DNA of 25,310 nt from Silene noctiflora. Taxonomy: Eukaryota; Streptophyta; Magnoliopsida; Caryophyllales; Caryophyllaceae. Where the stretch lies: the NCBI GenBank assembly GCA_009801015.1, contig VHZZ01006953.1:12090-37399 (forward strand), in the 5' to 3' direction. The notes under the pieces were generated by a model. The model ran no database searches. It was not told the origin of the DNA and saw nothing but the letters and a program-made list of their open reading frames with translations. The position numbers were made by a program, and so were the translations under genes. This document shows positions 20,501-25,310 of the stretch, piece after piece; positions within the stretch are counted from its first letter, which is position 1, and each line of letters starts with the position of its first letter.

Positions 20501-20745
20501 CTCTTGTGTTAATATAATGTAAGACCAACCCAATTCAACTAAAACCCCACTTACTAAATCCACCATGTGGGTCAGTCGTCAGTGTAACTATTCGGTCTCA
20601 TACGAAAATTTACGTTTTGGTTAACGCATTACTAATTGTCCTTTTCTTGTTATCCAGTCGTGACTGTCCGATTTTTTATCGGAGAAAGAAAGCACAAAAA
20701 GATATGGGTGAAGCCAGGCTTCAGCTTGATAGGTGGAACTTCTGA
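2271..20745 (+). CDS. POLD1: DNA polymerase delta catalytic subunit, 30 coding exons, complete
   Basis: The nuclear replicative family B polymerase: with its accessory subunits and PCNA it copies mainly the lagging strand, fills repair gaps and proofreads 3'-5'. The spliced frame gives 1083 residues, close to other plant POLD1 proteins (about 1,090-1,105). In order: an acidic, basic-patched N-terminus (GRKRQQ, then DDDFDEDVF); N-terminal domain from [10 protein letters not shown]; exonuclease motifs Exo I FDIE (D298, E300), Exo II NFDLPYL (D384), Exo III YCLKD (Y493, D497); polymerase motif [10 protein letters not shown] (D586), motif [13 protein letters not shown] (678-689), motif C YGDTDS (D739, D741). 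The C-terminus has CysA (C993, C996, C1008, C1011) and CysB (C1040, C1043, C1053, C1058; the [4Fe-4S] ligands in this family), ending LDRWNF. No frameshift, early stop or lost catalytic residue is seen. Start: first in-frame ATG after the stop at 2145, in context gcagccATGA. Exon borders are my reading, guided by phase and homology; transcripts were not available. Confidence 0.97.
2612..2722 (+). CDS. POLD1: POLD1 exon 2 (residues 82-118)
   Basis: Encodes [10 protein letters not shown] and on to [10 protein letters not shown], the conserved start of the N-terminal domain. Acceptor gttgcag, donor gtttct, phase 1 at both ends. Confidence 0.93.
2723..3561 (+). other. POLD1 intron 2 (839 bp)
   Basis: GT-AG intron with no recognisable repeat. 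T-rich tracts follow the donor. Confidence 0.85.
3562..3668 (+). CDS. POLD1: POLD1 exon 3 (residues 119-154)
   Basis: Encodes [18 protein letters not shown], a strongly conserved block of the N-terminal domain. Acceptor caactag, donor gtaata, leaving phase 0. Confidence 0.93.
3843..4002 (+). CDS. POLD1: POLD1 exon 4 (residues 155-207)
   Basis: Encodes GRMREANRN to LPNMVATCR of the N-terminal domain. Acceptor atttcag, donor gtaaat, ending in phase 1. Confidence 0.93.
4248..4443 (+). CDS. POLD1: POLD1 exon 5 (residues 208-272)
   Basis: Encodes [11 protein letters not shown], then [16 protein letters not shown] and [12 protein letters not shown]. The donor gtatcc splits codon 273 after CT; exon 6 completes it with A to give Leu-Tyr-Thr-Asp, as expected for the family. 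Confidence 0.93.
4630..4765 (+). CDS. POLD1: POLD1 exon 6, Exo I motif (residues 273-318)
   Basis: Carries Exo [13 protein letters not shown], with the metal-binding D298 and E300 of the proofreading exonuclease. Acceptor atgttag, donor gtcaaa, phase 0 at the end. Confidence 0.95.
4867..5004 (+). CDS. POLD1: POLD1 exon 7 (residues 319-364)
   Basis: Encodes [29 protein letters not shown] and LLLAWR within the exonuclease fold. Acceptor attag, donor gtaaac. Phase 0 at both ends. Confidence 0.95.
5005..5895 (+). other. POLD1 intron 7 (891 bp), with MITE-like sequence
   Basis: GT-AG intron. At about 5370-5680 there is GC-richer sequence that does not look like ordinary intron; it includes the short hairpin gtcctca/tgaggac and may be an unclassified MITE. 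At 5776-5797 a 22-bp string is repeated exactly at 6951-6972 in intron 9. Confidence 0.7.
5896..5973 (+). CDS. POLD1: POLD1 exon 8, Exo II motif (residues 365-390)
   Basis: Encodes [15 protein letters not shown] followed by NFDLPYLIQ, the Exo II motif with D384. Acceptor atgcag, donor gtagtt, both phase 0. Confidence 0.95.
6090..6181 (+). CDS. POLD1: POLD1 exon 9 (residues 391-420)
   Basis: Encodes [15 protein letters not shown] and [12 protein letters not shown]. The donor gtgaag splits an Arg codon (AG/A) that exon 10 completes. Confidence 0.93.
6222..6426. mobile_element. Stowaway MITE (Tc1/mariner type), 205 bp
   Basis: Termini are CTCCCTCCCCATCTTAATGA at the left and the inverse of CTCCCTCCCATTCTTAATGA at the right. 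They are near-identical inverted repeats with the CTCCCTCC end typical of Stowaway. TA flanks both ends (6220-6221 and 6427-6428), the usual target duplication. There is no coding capacity. Confidence 0.9.
6944..7256. mobile_element. CTCTCC-rich foldback element, probable MITE
   Basis: Repeated ggagag/ctctcc motifs in both orientations run through the segment. CTACAATAATAAG at 7008-7020 faces its near inverse ending TTATTGTAG at 7256, suggesting a core element of about 249 bp. Exact ends and target duplication are unclear, so the superfamily is not assigned. Confidence 0.45.
7521..7587 (+). CDS. POLD1: POLD1 exon 10 (residues 421-443)
   Basis: Encodes [20 protein letters not shown]. Acceptor cttgcag, donor gttgct, a weak donor that is supported by homology on both sides. 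Confidence 0.92.
7661..7732 (+). CDS. POLD1: POLD1 exon 11 (residues 444-467)
   Basis: Encodes [20 protein letters not shown], a conserved exonuclease-domain helix. Acceptor gctgcag, donor gtaatt, phase 0. Confidence 0.94.
7733..8573 (+). other. POLD1 intron 11 (841 bp), with a Harbinger MITE
   Basis: GT-AG intron containing the element at 8216-8436. The rest is AT-rich with nothing recognisable. Confidence 0.88.
8216..8436. mobile_element. Tourist-like (PIF/Harbinger) MITE, 221 bp
   Basis: The left end GGCCCTGTTCTTTCGGCT is mirrored at the right end AGCCAGAAAGAACAGGGCC. It is flanked by TTA at 8213-8215 and at 8437-8439, the 3-bp TWA duplication of PIF/Harbinger elements. The interior is made of gagctgaa/gaatgga-like words and codes for nothing. 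Clean ends and duplication make this a confident call. Confidence 0.9.
8574..8660 (+). CDS. POLD1: POLD1 exon 12, first half of Exo III (residues 468-496)
   Basis: Encodes [12 protein letters not shown] and [15 protein letters not shown]493 of Exo III lies here; its partner D497 is the first residue of exon 13. Donor gtacat. Confidence 0.95.
8661..9202 (+). other. POLD1 intron 12 (542 bp)
   Basis: GT-AG intron with long T tracts near 8990-9015. It splits the Exo III motif between Lys496 and Asp497. No repeat recognised. Confidence 0.85.
9203..9322 (+). CDS. POLD1: POLD1 exon 13, second half of Exo III (residues 497-536)
   Basis: Starts with the catalytic D497, then [24 protein letters not shown] and RGQSIK at the border between exonuclease and polymerase. 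Acceptor tttcag, donor gtcata. Confidence 0.95.
9410..9508 (+). CDS. POLD1: POLD1 exon 14 (residues 537-569)
   Basis: Encodes [13 protein letters not shown] and [11 protein letters not shown], entering the palm region. Acceptor ctgcag, strong donor gtaagt. Confidence 0.95.
9509..10248 (+). other. POLD1 intron 14 (740 bp), with a MITE
   Basis: GT-AG intron. It has a duplicated cgtaatacac word near 9700-9735 and the element at 9922-10091. Confidence 0.85.
9922..10091. mobile_element. MITE-like element with CTATGT(T/C)ACTCC ends, 170 bp
   Basis: The left end CTATGTTACTCCGAC faces the right end whose inverse is CTATGTCACTCCCAC. The inside holds repeated gtgtc/gacac words. A related, more decayed copy lies in intron 27 (about 18630-18789). 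The superfamily is not assigned because no target duplication is clear. Confidence 0.55.
10249..10356 (+). CDS. POLD1: POLD1 exon 15, polymerase motif A (residues 570-605)
   Basis: Encodes [16 protein letters not shown] and motif [18 protein letters not shown], with the catalytic D586. Acceptor acgtag, donor gtattt. Confidence 0.96.
10517..10612 (+). CDS. POLD1: POLD1 exon 16 (residues 606-637)
   Basis: Encodes [14 protein letters not shown] and [12 protein letters not shown]. Acceptor cttaag, donor gtgagg, both phase 0. Confidence 0.94.
10730..10795 (+). CDS. POLD1: POLD1 exon 17 (residues 638-659)
   Basis: Encodes [20 protein letters not shown] of the finger region. Acceptor catcag, donor gtttct. 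Confidence 0.95.
10912..10968 (+). CDS. POLD1: POLD1 exon 18 (residues 660-678)
   Basis: Encodes [19 protein letters not shown], the helix leading into motif B; the final K678 is the conserved motif B lysine position. Acceptor ttgtag, donor gtatcc. Confidence 0.95.
11039..11100 (-). mobile_element. Possible SINE 3' end, reversed
   Basis: caacaataacaatagtatta followed by cccc reads on the minus strand as gggg and an A/T tract ending in ttgttattgttg. This resembles the TTG-rich tail of TS/Au-type plant SINEs. It is diverged and short. Confidence 0.25.
11095..11651. mobile_element. Degenerate ACCCGAA-repeat transposon remnant
   Basis: Numerous variants of acccgaacc, accgaa and gacccg run across the segment. 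The right end gacccgtttgcctggtcta is the inverse of TAGACCAGGCAAACGGGTC, very close to the TAGACCTGGCAAACGGGT terminus I associate with non-autonomous plant hAT-like elements. The left end is not found. Confidence 0.45.
12011..12098 (+). CDS. POLD1: POLD1 exon 19, motif B (residues 679-707)
   Basis: Encodes [20 protein letters not shown], the nucleotide-binding motif B. Acceptor tttcag, donor gtaatc. Ends after the first base of a Gly codon. Confidence 0.96.
12099..12916 (+). other. POLD1 intron 19 (818 bp)
   Basis: GT-AG intron, AT-rich, in which I recognise no repeat or gene. A minus-strand open frame inside it (12312-12578) has no recognisable domain. Confidence 0.85.
12917..12996 (+). 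CDS. POLD1: POLD1 exon 20 (residues 708-734)
   Basis: Completes Gly708, then [15 protein letters not shown] and GGYENNAE just before motif C. Acceptor gaaag, donor gtaatc. Confidence 0.94.
12997..13765 (+). other. POLD1 intron 20 (769 bp), with a SINE remnant
   Basis: GT-AG intron containing a 5'-truncated SINE at 13619-13705. No other element recognised. Confidence 0.85.
13619..13705 (+). mobile_element. 5'-truncated tRNA-derived SINE (TS/Au-like 3' region)
   Basis: ggggtaaggctgcgtaaatc at 13621 and the following gacctcccttaccccg match the body that follows the tRNA-like head in TS/Au-type plant SINEs. The segment ends in a TTG-rich tail (ggttgttgttttgt). No A-box or B-box head is visible upstream, so the copy is truncated. 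Confidence 0.6.
13766..13879 (+). CDS. POLD1: POLD1 exon 21, motif C (residues 735-772)
   Basis: Encodes [14 protein letters not shown] with the catalytic D739 and D741, then [14 protein letters not shown]. The donor is the non-canonical gcaagt; using the GT four bases downstream would break the frame against the conserved next residues PIKLEF. Confidence 0.95.
13880..15277 (+). other. POLD1 intron 21 (1398 bp), GC-AG type
   Basis: The donor is AAG/gcaagt and the acceptor ttgcag/CCC. The exon-intron junction AG/GCAAGT matches the usual strong consensus of GC-AG introns. It contains a short Stowaway derivative at 15045-15132. Confidence 0.92.
15045..15132. mobile_element. Short Stowaway-like MITE, 88 bp
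   Basis: The right end, read in reverse, is CTCCCTCCGATTCTTCATAT, a standard Stowaway terminus. The left end, ctaacctccatttcatattg, is its decayed partner. TA flanks both ends (15043-15044 and 15133-15134). Probably an internally deleted copy. Confidence 0.75.
15278..15392 (+). CDS. POLD1: POLD1 exon 22 (residues 773-810)
   Basis: Encodes [20 protein letters not shown] and the conserved KKRYAG thumb motif. Acceptor ttgcag, donor gtgggg, ending in phase 1. Confidence 0.95.
15538..15710 (+). CDS. POLD1: POLD1 exon 23 (residues 811-868)
   Basis: The longest exon of the thumb region: [18 protein letters not shown] and [15 protein letters not shown]. Acceptor ctacag, donor gttgga. Confidence 0.95.
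15828..15899 (+). CDS. POLD1: POLD1 exon 24 (residues 869-892)
   Basis: Encodes [20 protein letters not shown] followed by RMRK. The acceptor follows a long T tract; donor gtgtga. Confidence 0.94.
15900..17493 (+). other. POLD1 intron 24 (1594 bp)
   Basis: GT-AG intron. The part at about 16610-16920 is C-rich on the plus strand and unlike the rest, which suggests an old insertion, but no family or coding motif could be named. Confidence 0.85.
17494..17568 (+). CDS. POLD1: POLD1 exon 25 (residues 893-917)
   Basis: Encodes [20 protein letters not shown]. Acceptor gacag, donor gtaatt. Confidence 0.95.
17652..17741 (+). CDS. POLD1: POLD1 exon 26 (residues 918-947)
   Basis: Encodes [19 protein letters not shown] and YYLENQIEK, the conserved end of the thumb. 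Acceptor aacag, donor gtaaga. Confidence 0.95.
17815..17975 (+). CDS. POLD1: POLD1 exon 27, first half of CysA (residues 948-1000)
   Basis: Encodes [20 protein letters not shown] and LTCIGCK, with C993 and C996 of the CysA zinc module (in homologues linked to PCNA-dependent activity). The donor gtactg splits Ser1001. Unspliced, the frame stays open for about 60 more codons to 18156. Confidence 0.95.
17976..20138 (+). other. POLD1 intron 27 (2163 bp), the longest intron
   Basis: GT-AG intron that splits the CysA zinc module between C996 and C1008. It contains a decayed CTATGT-type MITE (about 18630-18789). The GC-richer block 18790-19670 has broken open frames and may be an old insertion or gene fragment. 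I could not identify it. Confidence 0.85.
18630..18789. mobile_element. Decayed relative of the intron 14 MITE
   Basis: Shares gtgtccgactcgg, ttggtctaaa, cctatgtt and the end word gagtcggagtgacata with the element at 9922-10091. The left end is not defined. Confidence 0.4.
20139..20212 (+). CDS. POLD1: POLD1 exon 28, second half of CysA (residues 1001-1025)
   Basis: Encodes [20 protein letters not shown], supplying C1008 and C1011. It lies 2.2 kb from exon 27. Acceptor attag, donor gtatgt. Confidence 0.94.
20297..20384 (+). CDS. POLD1: POLD1 exon 29, CysB part 1 (residues 1026-1054)
   Basis: Encodes [20 protein letters not shown] and HQDVLCT, with C1040, C1043 and C1053 of CysB. In homologues CysB holds a [4Fe-4S] cluster and contacts the B subunit. 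Donor gtttct splits Ser1055. Confidence 0.95.
20658..20745 (+). CDS. POLD1: POLD1 exon 30, C-terminus and stop (residues 1055-1083)
   Basis: Encodes [20 protein letters not shown] and LQLDRWNF, with the last CysB ligand C1058, then TGA at 20743-20745. Acceptor tccag. Confidence 0.95.
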
Positions 20746-21000
20746 AGGTAGGCGTTTGACCTATTTTGTCTTCGGCCTTGTGGTTCTGGTATGGAAAAGT
20801 ATAAATACCCACCTGTTAAGATCATGAATGGTTAAAATTGAGGCGGGTTTGGATCTGAAGAGGTTTGTACAATGAAGAATTTTCACCTCAGAGCAAATTA
20901 TGTATTGTACTATTGTTGTATCATCTCTTATCACTGACGTTATTTTGTCTTGGTGTCAAGTGTCTGATGCTTGTAGAAGTGTTGTGCGATAAACACAATT
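20746..21000 (+). other. Probable POLD1 3' UTR and downstream region
   Basis: AT-rich sequence after the stop codon. T/G-rich words such as ttgtactattgttgtatc near 20905-20925 could act in 3'-end formation, but no clear AATAAA was found and the cleavage site cannot be placed. Confidence 0.45.
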
Positions 21001-21416
21001 AGTAATTATTGTGTTAGACGGTCTCATAACGAAAAAAGATAATGATATGAATGCTGATGATTAAATAATTCAGTACATAGGGATCGAACACGGGTGAGCT
21101 AATTTCGGATTAGTAGTCAAGATTAAAAATATTTCAGAAAAACGATCGAGATTAATCAAAATTTCAGATGTGAGACGATACTTCAAATCTTTGATTTAAG
21201 TTAAATAGGTCTTTAACTTAATTCATCGCACTTTCGTTGCTTCCGTTTGTTCGGTTGTAATTTCAACTTTACTAAATGTTTATGTAGTTTTTAAGTTTGA
21301 CTTTGTTGCATTAGACTTGCTAGTTGGGTTTCTAGTGCCAACTTAGTTGACTAAAAAAAAACTTATTCATCGCTTCAAGTTAAATAGGTTTTTAACTTAA
21401 GTACCCATCGTTTGAG
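21001..21416. repeat. Repeat-derived intergenic DNA with a duplicated short palindrome
   Basis: The word aagttaaataggt and its partner ttaactta appear at 21195-21229 and again at 21374-21410. Each copy forms a small hairpin (aagttaaa facing tttaactt). The sequence tgatatgaatgc with the downstream gggatcgaac at 21047-21090 resembles 21557-21610, so this segment and the next share ancestry. No gene is present. Confidence 0.5.
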
Positions 21417-21680
21417 ATATAGGTCCGTTTCGAGCAAATATTCCCATCAAATCAAACTCGTCCCTCGATATCACGAGTAGCGAGTTCGATCCTCACTACT
21501 ATCATCTCGTAATCAAAATTGAGTAACCTCGAAATATCGGATTTCCACTACCAAATGATACGAATGCGGAAGCAATTTAAATAAATGAATGATGTTAGTA
21601 GTGAGGATCGAACTCGCTACTCGTGATATCGAGGGACGAGTTTGATTTGATGGGGATATTTGCTCGAAACAGACCTATAT
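21417..21680. repeat. 84-bp near-perfect inverted repeat with 96-bp spacer
   Basis: The arms are 21417-21500 and 21597-21680; they are reverse complements with two mismatches. A transcript across them would fold into a long hairpin. Each arm holds gagttcgatcctc, which resembles a tRNA-type B box, but no A box was found. Confidence 0.9.
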
Positions 21681-23830
21681 GTGAACCCCCGGGATCTTAC
21701 AGAAAGGTAAATGTGAACATTGCAGCGAAAAAAGCGAGATTTGAAAAACTCGATAAGCATATAATACAATATGAAAGTTACACATGACTAAGTCAACACG
21801 AGAACAATAAATAAACATGTCTTAGGAACACACAAACAGAGTACGATATGAGAGCATAGACCCAACTTAGACAACACGAGCATAATTTCAAAAAAAAACC
21901 AAGCAAGACTATTACTTTTCTAGACTCATTTCCTCCCGGTAGGATGACGATAATATAGTACGGTCCTAGTCTAAACCTAGCCAGACTCTTACGATAAACG
22001 TTTCTTGATTCGACATGCGATAAACGTTTTGCATCCAAAATTCGAACGACATAAAGGAAGTCAAGTACCCCAAATTCGGCAGAACGACACGAAAGAGGTG
22101 GAAATAGCATGAGTTAACCAGATCTCGACAGAACGACACGAGAAAGGCGTAAAACATGTCAAGCAAGAATGTAAGGCATAATGATATTTTCATAAGAAAA
22201 CGACTCAACACAAATAGTCATTCAAAGACAAGTAATTCACATTTGAAACTCGGTAAAAGAATTGATAAGGAACAAGTAAGAACTCAAATGTGAAGTATAT
22301 AATATCATTTCATACTTTTATAACATGAATACGGGAAAGGTATCCCTTTATAGGTGCTTAGGAACAACATATGAAAGAAGTGGGTGAGGATATAGCGAAA
22401 CGGAAAAAAGAAGAGGTGCATTTGACTTTTCTTTTAAGGAGAAGAGGCTTCATATCGATCCTGGATCCAAGAATCTTAAAGCCTGATTTTAATCTGATTT
22501 GTGGATGAGAATGAAAGAGTGCATTAGAACCGATCCCGTCTTTGAACCCAAGAGCCCACATGTTACTTAAACATAGTATAAACAAACGATAACAAATGAG
22601 TTAAGTAATACGAAACGCGAGGCAAAACGTAAACAAACCAAAACCCGTACTATGTATAAGCATACAATGAGCCAACAAGGGAAAACATGGGTCATGATAT
22701 GAATAAGAAGCACAAACAACCATCATACACAAAGGGTATACATTTATAGAACTTGAAACGGTAAAACGGGCACCATTTACTCATACGAACTCCGAATTCG
22801 AGTGATTCAAGTGGCTAATTTGTCCCGGTGGGGAGGCATTTCATACCTGTCGGACAACTGGGAAGCGACCAAGGAGCCAAATGCTGGACTCCATACCATT
22901 CTGGGACAGCCCTCATGCCGGTGGGACGACTGTAGGAGTGAAGGAGAAGGCTAGGAACGAGTCAAATTGAGTCGGGATTCGTTCTATGCTCGTTCCGCCC
23001 ATTTCATACACAAGTGAGACGGTTTTATACATGCTTTTCTACCCATTTAAAACATAAAACATTTATAATATATTTTTCTCTAATTAATTAACATAATAGG
23101 TACTTAAAACATGTAATTTCATATAACTTAAATCGGAAACTAACAAGCAATCGATTTCTTATCCAACATCACCCAATTTTTCAAATTCCAATACTCTAAA
23201 CCAATTATCTTATAACATAACCAGAACATGTTAATTAGGCATATTTGAGTCGGATTTCACAAATTAACACATGTAAACATTTAATTTCACCCAATTGAAA
23301 ATAATTGTAACAATAAGCTTAAAACTCTTCATACAAGTTTAAGACAACATCCAACAACAATATTCAAGCAAGAAACATGAATAAACATGTAAAGTTACCA
23401 ACTTTATCCATTAAAAGACTAATTTCTAACAAGTAAAGCACATAATTGATATAATACCGAGTAATCTATCACCGTTACCTTTTAGCACTTCTAATCTTCA
23501 ATCCGCAAGTCCGAGTCTTCAAGGTTTGCTTCCCCAACAACAACTTCAAAGAAAGGAGCAAATTGCTCTAACCCTAGAGAGACGGATTTTTAGAAAAACT
23601 TAGAAATGATGCATCTTTCTTAATTAGAAAGGTGGAGGGCGAGAAAAGGAAGAGTTTGGCGCGAGAATGGTGAAGTTTAGTGGAGAAATGAGGGAGTTAT
23701 GATGCATCTAGGTTTAAAAGATAAGGGTTTCAATGAAATTATCTTTTGAGAGGTATTTTTAAATTTTTGAAGTGTAGAAGATGAAGATGTAACAAGGGTT
23801 TGAGTAGAGGAAGAGAGTATAGAGTACCTG
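21681..23830 (-). mobile_element. LTR-like sequence, minus strand, related to the left-flank family
   Basis: At 23460-23510 it matches 555-605 in the same orientation, and the nearby ggcgcgag (about 23655) parallels agcgcgaa in the left copy. At 21701, minus strand, TGTAAGATCCCGGG resembles a gypsy-type LTR terminus, but it points away from the main segment. Long minus-strand open frames at 21793-22211 show no retroviral motifs. Boundaries are uncertain; a solo LTR or nested fragments are both possible. Confidence 0.4.
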
Positions 23831-24960
23831 GACTGTAATTTTCGAAGCTAACCCCAAAAATAACAGCACAATAATAGCACAAAACGGTACAATAACACAA
23901 AAACGAGATAAAAGACATCTAAAACCGGGCTAAGGATAGGACGGTCCCGGAAACCGCTTTGCTCGTCCTCTGCCTCGTGTTAGCATGACCAAACGAGAAA
24001 CGGAGGAGGAGCCACAACCAAGAACATACCCAACGAACAAAGGACTCGAAACAGGCTGTTTTGGAGCCGTTTTTAATTCTCGGTTTTTGNGACTGTTTTG
24101 AATGTGTTTTATTTTCTGAAATTTGCAACATAATAATGAAAGATAGAAGGATATGACTTAAACAAGAACACAAAGCATGTTTAAGCCTAGGAGTAGTTTT
24201 GTCCAAGAACACGAAGCATGAACTCAACTCCGCTCCAAAGCACTAAGCAAATGGAGGTTCTCTCGCACTAAGCAAAGAAATGACTCGGTTTTGTTTTGCA
24301 AAACACTCATATTTTCATTAATCAAATTCTGATTTGTTACATAGGTTGTGAGATCCTTATATAGAGCCTCACATTACATCTTAGCCTTACATCTTAAAGA
24401 TAATCCAAGGGTTCAAAAATGAGCTGCCAAGGAGCCAAATACACGGCCTACAAGGCCTTACACACTCTTACACAAGCTGAAATGAAAGGGACATAAGGCA
24501 ATAAAGCTGGAAAGTAAACTAATAGTCCAATTCTCCTTTATTTGTTTGCTCAACTCCTTATTTATGAGCAATTGACTTCTTGGGCAGCAGCAAAGGGGAC
24601 CGAGACATGCCTTGGAATANTTCTANAAAAGTCCTAGAGCTGCTGGAACAAAAGAGGANGATTGAAAGCGACCCTTGGACTTGTGCATCAAAACNGTAAA
24701 CACATGCTACTCGGTTTTAATTGCTGAATTCCGATCAAATGGCAGCTTCTCAAGAACAATATCCCTAGACAAAAATGCTCTAAACTCATCATAGAAGAGT
24801 CCTATACCAAGAAACACCATGTGTTCTTAGACGAAAATTGAGTTAGAGCTCCATTTCNGATCATTGTACCAAAACCGAGAAAATGTAGCTTTCGCGGAAT
24901 GTTTTTGGTCCAGTACCAATAGCAAGTATAGGCCCAAATGACTCAATCTTGAGTCAGTCT
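23831..24960 (-). mobile_element. LTR-like segment with a minus-strand TATA box
   Basis: On the minus strand, TCTATATAA at 24358-24366 lies in sequence that continues into a pyrimidine-rich leader (about 24230-24290). This layout suits an LTR promoter and R/U5 region. No primer-binding site or gag-pol motif was found. Ambiguous bases occur at about 24090, 24620, 24626, 24659, 24695 and 24858. Confidence 0.35.
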
Positions 24961-25310
24961 TAACTAAAACTCGACTTAAAACCAACTCTACGTCCTAAAT
25001 GGACAAGATGGTCATTAAAACTATGATAAATTACAAATAACCATCACGTATTTGCATATTTTTACAAATTACAACCACGTATTTGCGTTTTTACAAATAA
25101 CCCCCAACCTTCAGCGTATATTCCCCAATCACCACCATTCTTTTACCCCGAACATCATTTTTCTTATTTACCGACTTGTTAAGTGACAATATAAGCAAAT
25201 TTCTTAAATTACCCTCATCTAAACTCCGATTGATTAATGCCTTTTCGTTTTTGCCCTTAAATTACTAATATCGACCCAAAAAAATGTTAATGACCCGTTC
25301 ATCTAACTCC
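24961..25310. other. AT-rich intergenic DNA with short direct repeats
   Basis: The words ttacaaat and acgtatttgc recur two or three times at 25029-25110, as a loose tandem repeat of about 30 bp. No gene seen. Confidence 0.5.

Noticed and set aside
21417..21680. tRNA gene or complete SINE in the inverted repeat
   Set aside because: Only a B-box-like word is present. There is no A box, cloverleaf or poly-T terminator arrangement.
21793..22211. Two overlapping minus-strand open frames as genes
   Set aside because: They overlap in different frames inside LTR-like sequence and have no gag, protease, integrase or reverse transcriptase motif.
23919..24227. 102-codon minus-strand open frame as a coding gene
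   Set aside because: It contains an ambiguous codon, low-complexity sequence and no family signature. Another frame there gives MLTRGRGRAKRFPGPSYP then a stop, reminiscent of a gag start but too short to call.
1..25310. CRISPR array, bacterial operon or novel defence-type system
   Set aside because: There are no spaced direct repeats, no compact gene clusters and no ribosome binding sites; the window is typical plant nuclear DNA around a housekeeping gene.

Overview
This is plant nuclear DNA. One large gene, split by many introns, fills most of it, and old transposable elements lie on both sides and inside the introns. The introns are AT-rich with U2-type borders. The MITEs are of Stowaway and PIF/Harbinger type, and there is a SINE 3' end of the kind known from dicots. 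The encoded protein is closest in my memory to dicot homologues. A eudicot is therefore likely. Scattered actccgta/acggagta motifs would fit Caryophyllales, but that is only a weak impression.

Layout. Positions 1-1162 look like the end part of a minus-strand LTR of Ty3/gypsy type, starting with an 83-bp GC-rich tandem repeat. Positions 1163-2045 are intergenic and include a degenerate GAGC/CTCG-rich repeat. The promoter and 5' leader of the gene (about 2046-2270) carry an E2F-like GGCGGGAA site. From 2271 to 20745 runs the complete coding region of POLD1, the catalytic subunit of DNA polymerase delta. I could trace it through 30 coding exons with consistent phase from ATG to TGA (3252 coding bases, 1083 residues). 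Every exonuclease and polymerase catalytic motif and both C-terminal cysteine clusters are intact. Of the 29 introns, 28 are GT-AG and one (intron 21) is GC-AG. Introns 9, 11, 14, 18, 20, 21 and 27 hold recognisable MITE, SINE or degenerate transposon remains. From about 21000 to the end the window is repeat DNA: an 84-bp inverted repeat, LTR-like sequence related to the left flank in the same orientation, a second LTR-like segment with a minus-strand TATA box, and AT-rich sequence. A few ambiguous bases (n) occur after 24000.

Function. POLD1 forms polymerase delta with its accessory subunits and PCNA. It copies mainly the lagging strand in S phase and proofreads with its 3'-5' exonuclease. 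The E2F-like site fits S-phase expression. No second intact protein-coding gene, tRNA, rRNA or CRISPR array was found. I see no sign of an undescribed system. The items worth checking are the GC-AG intron, the intron-nested MITE families, the young-looking inverted repeat and a possible truncated isoform from retention of intron 27.
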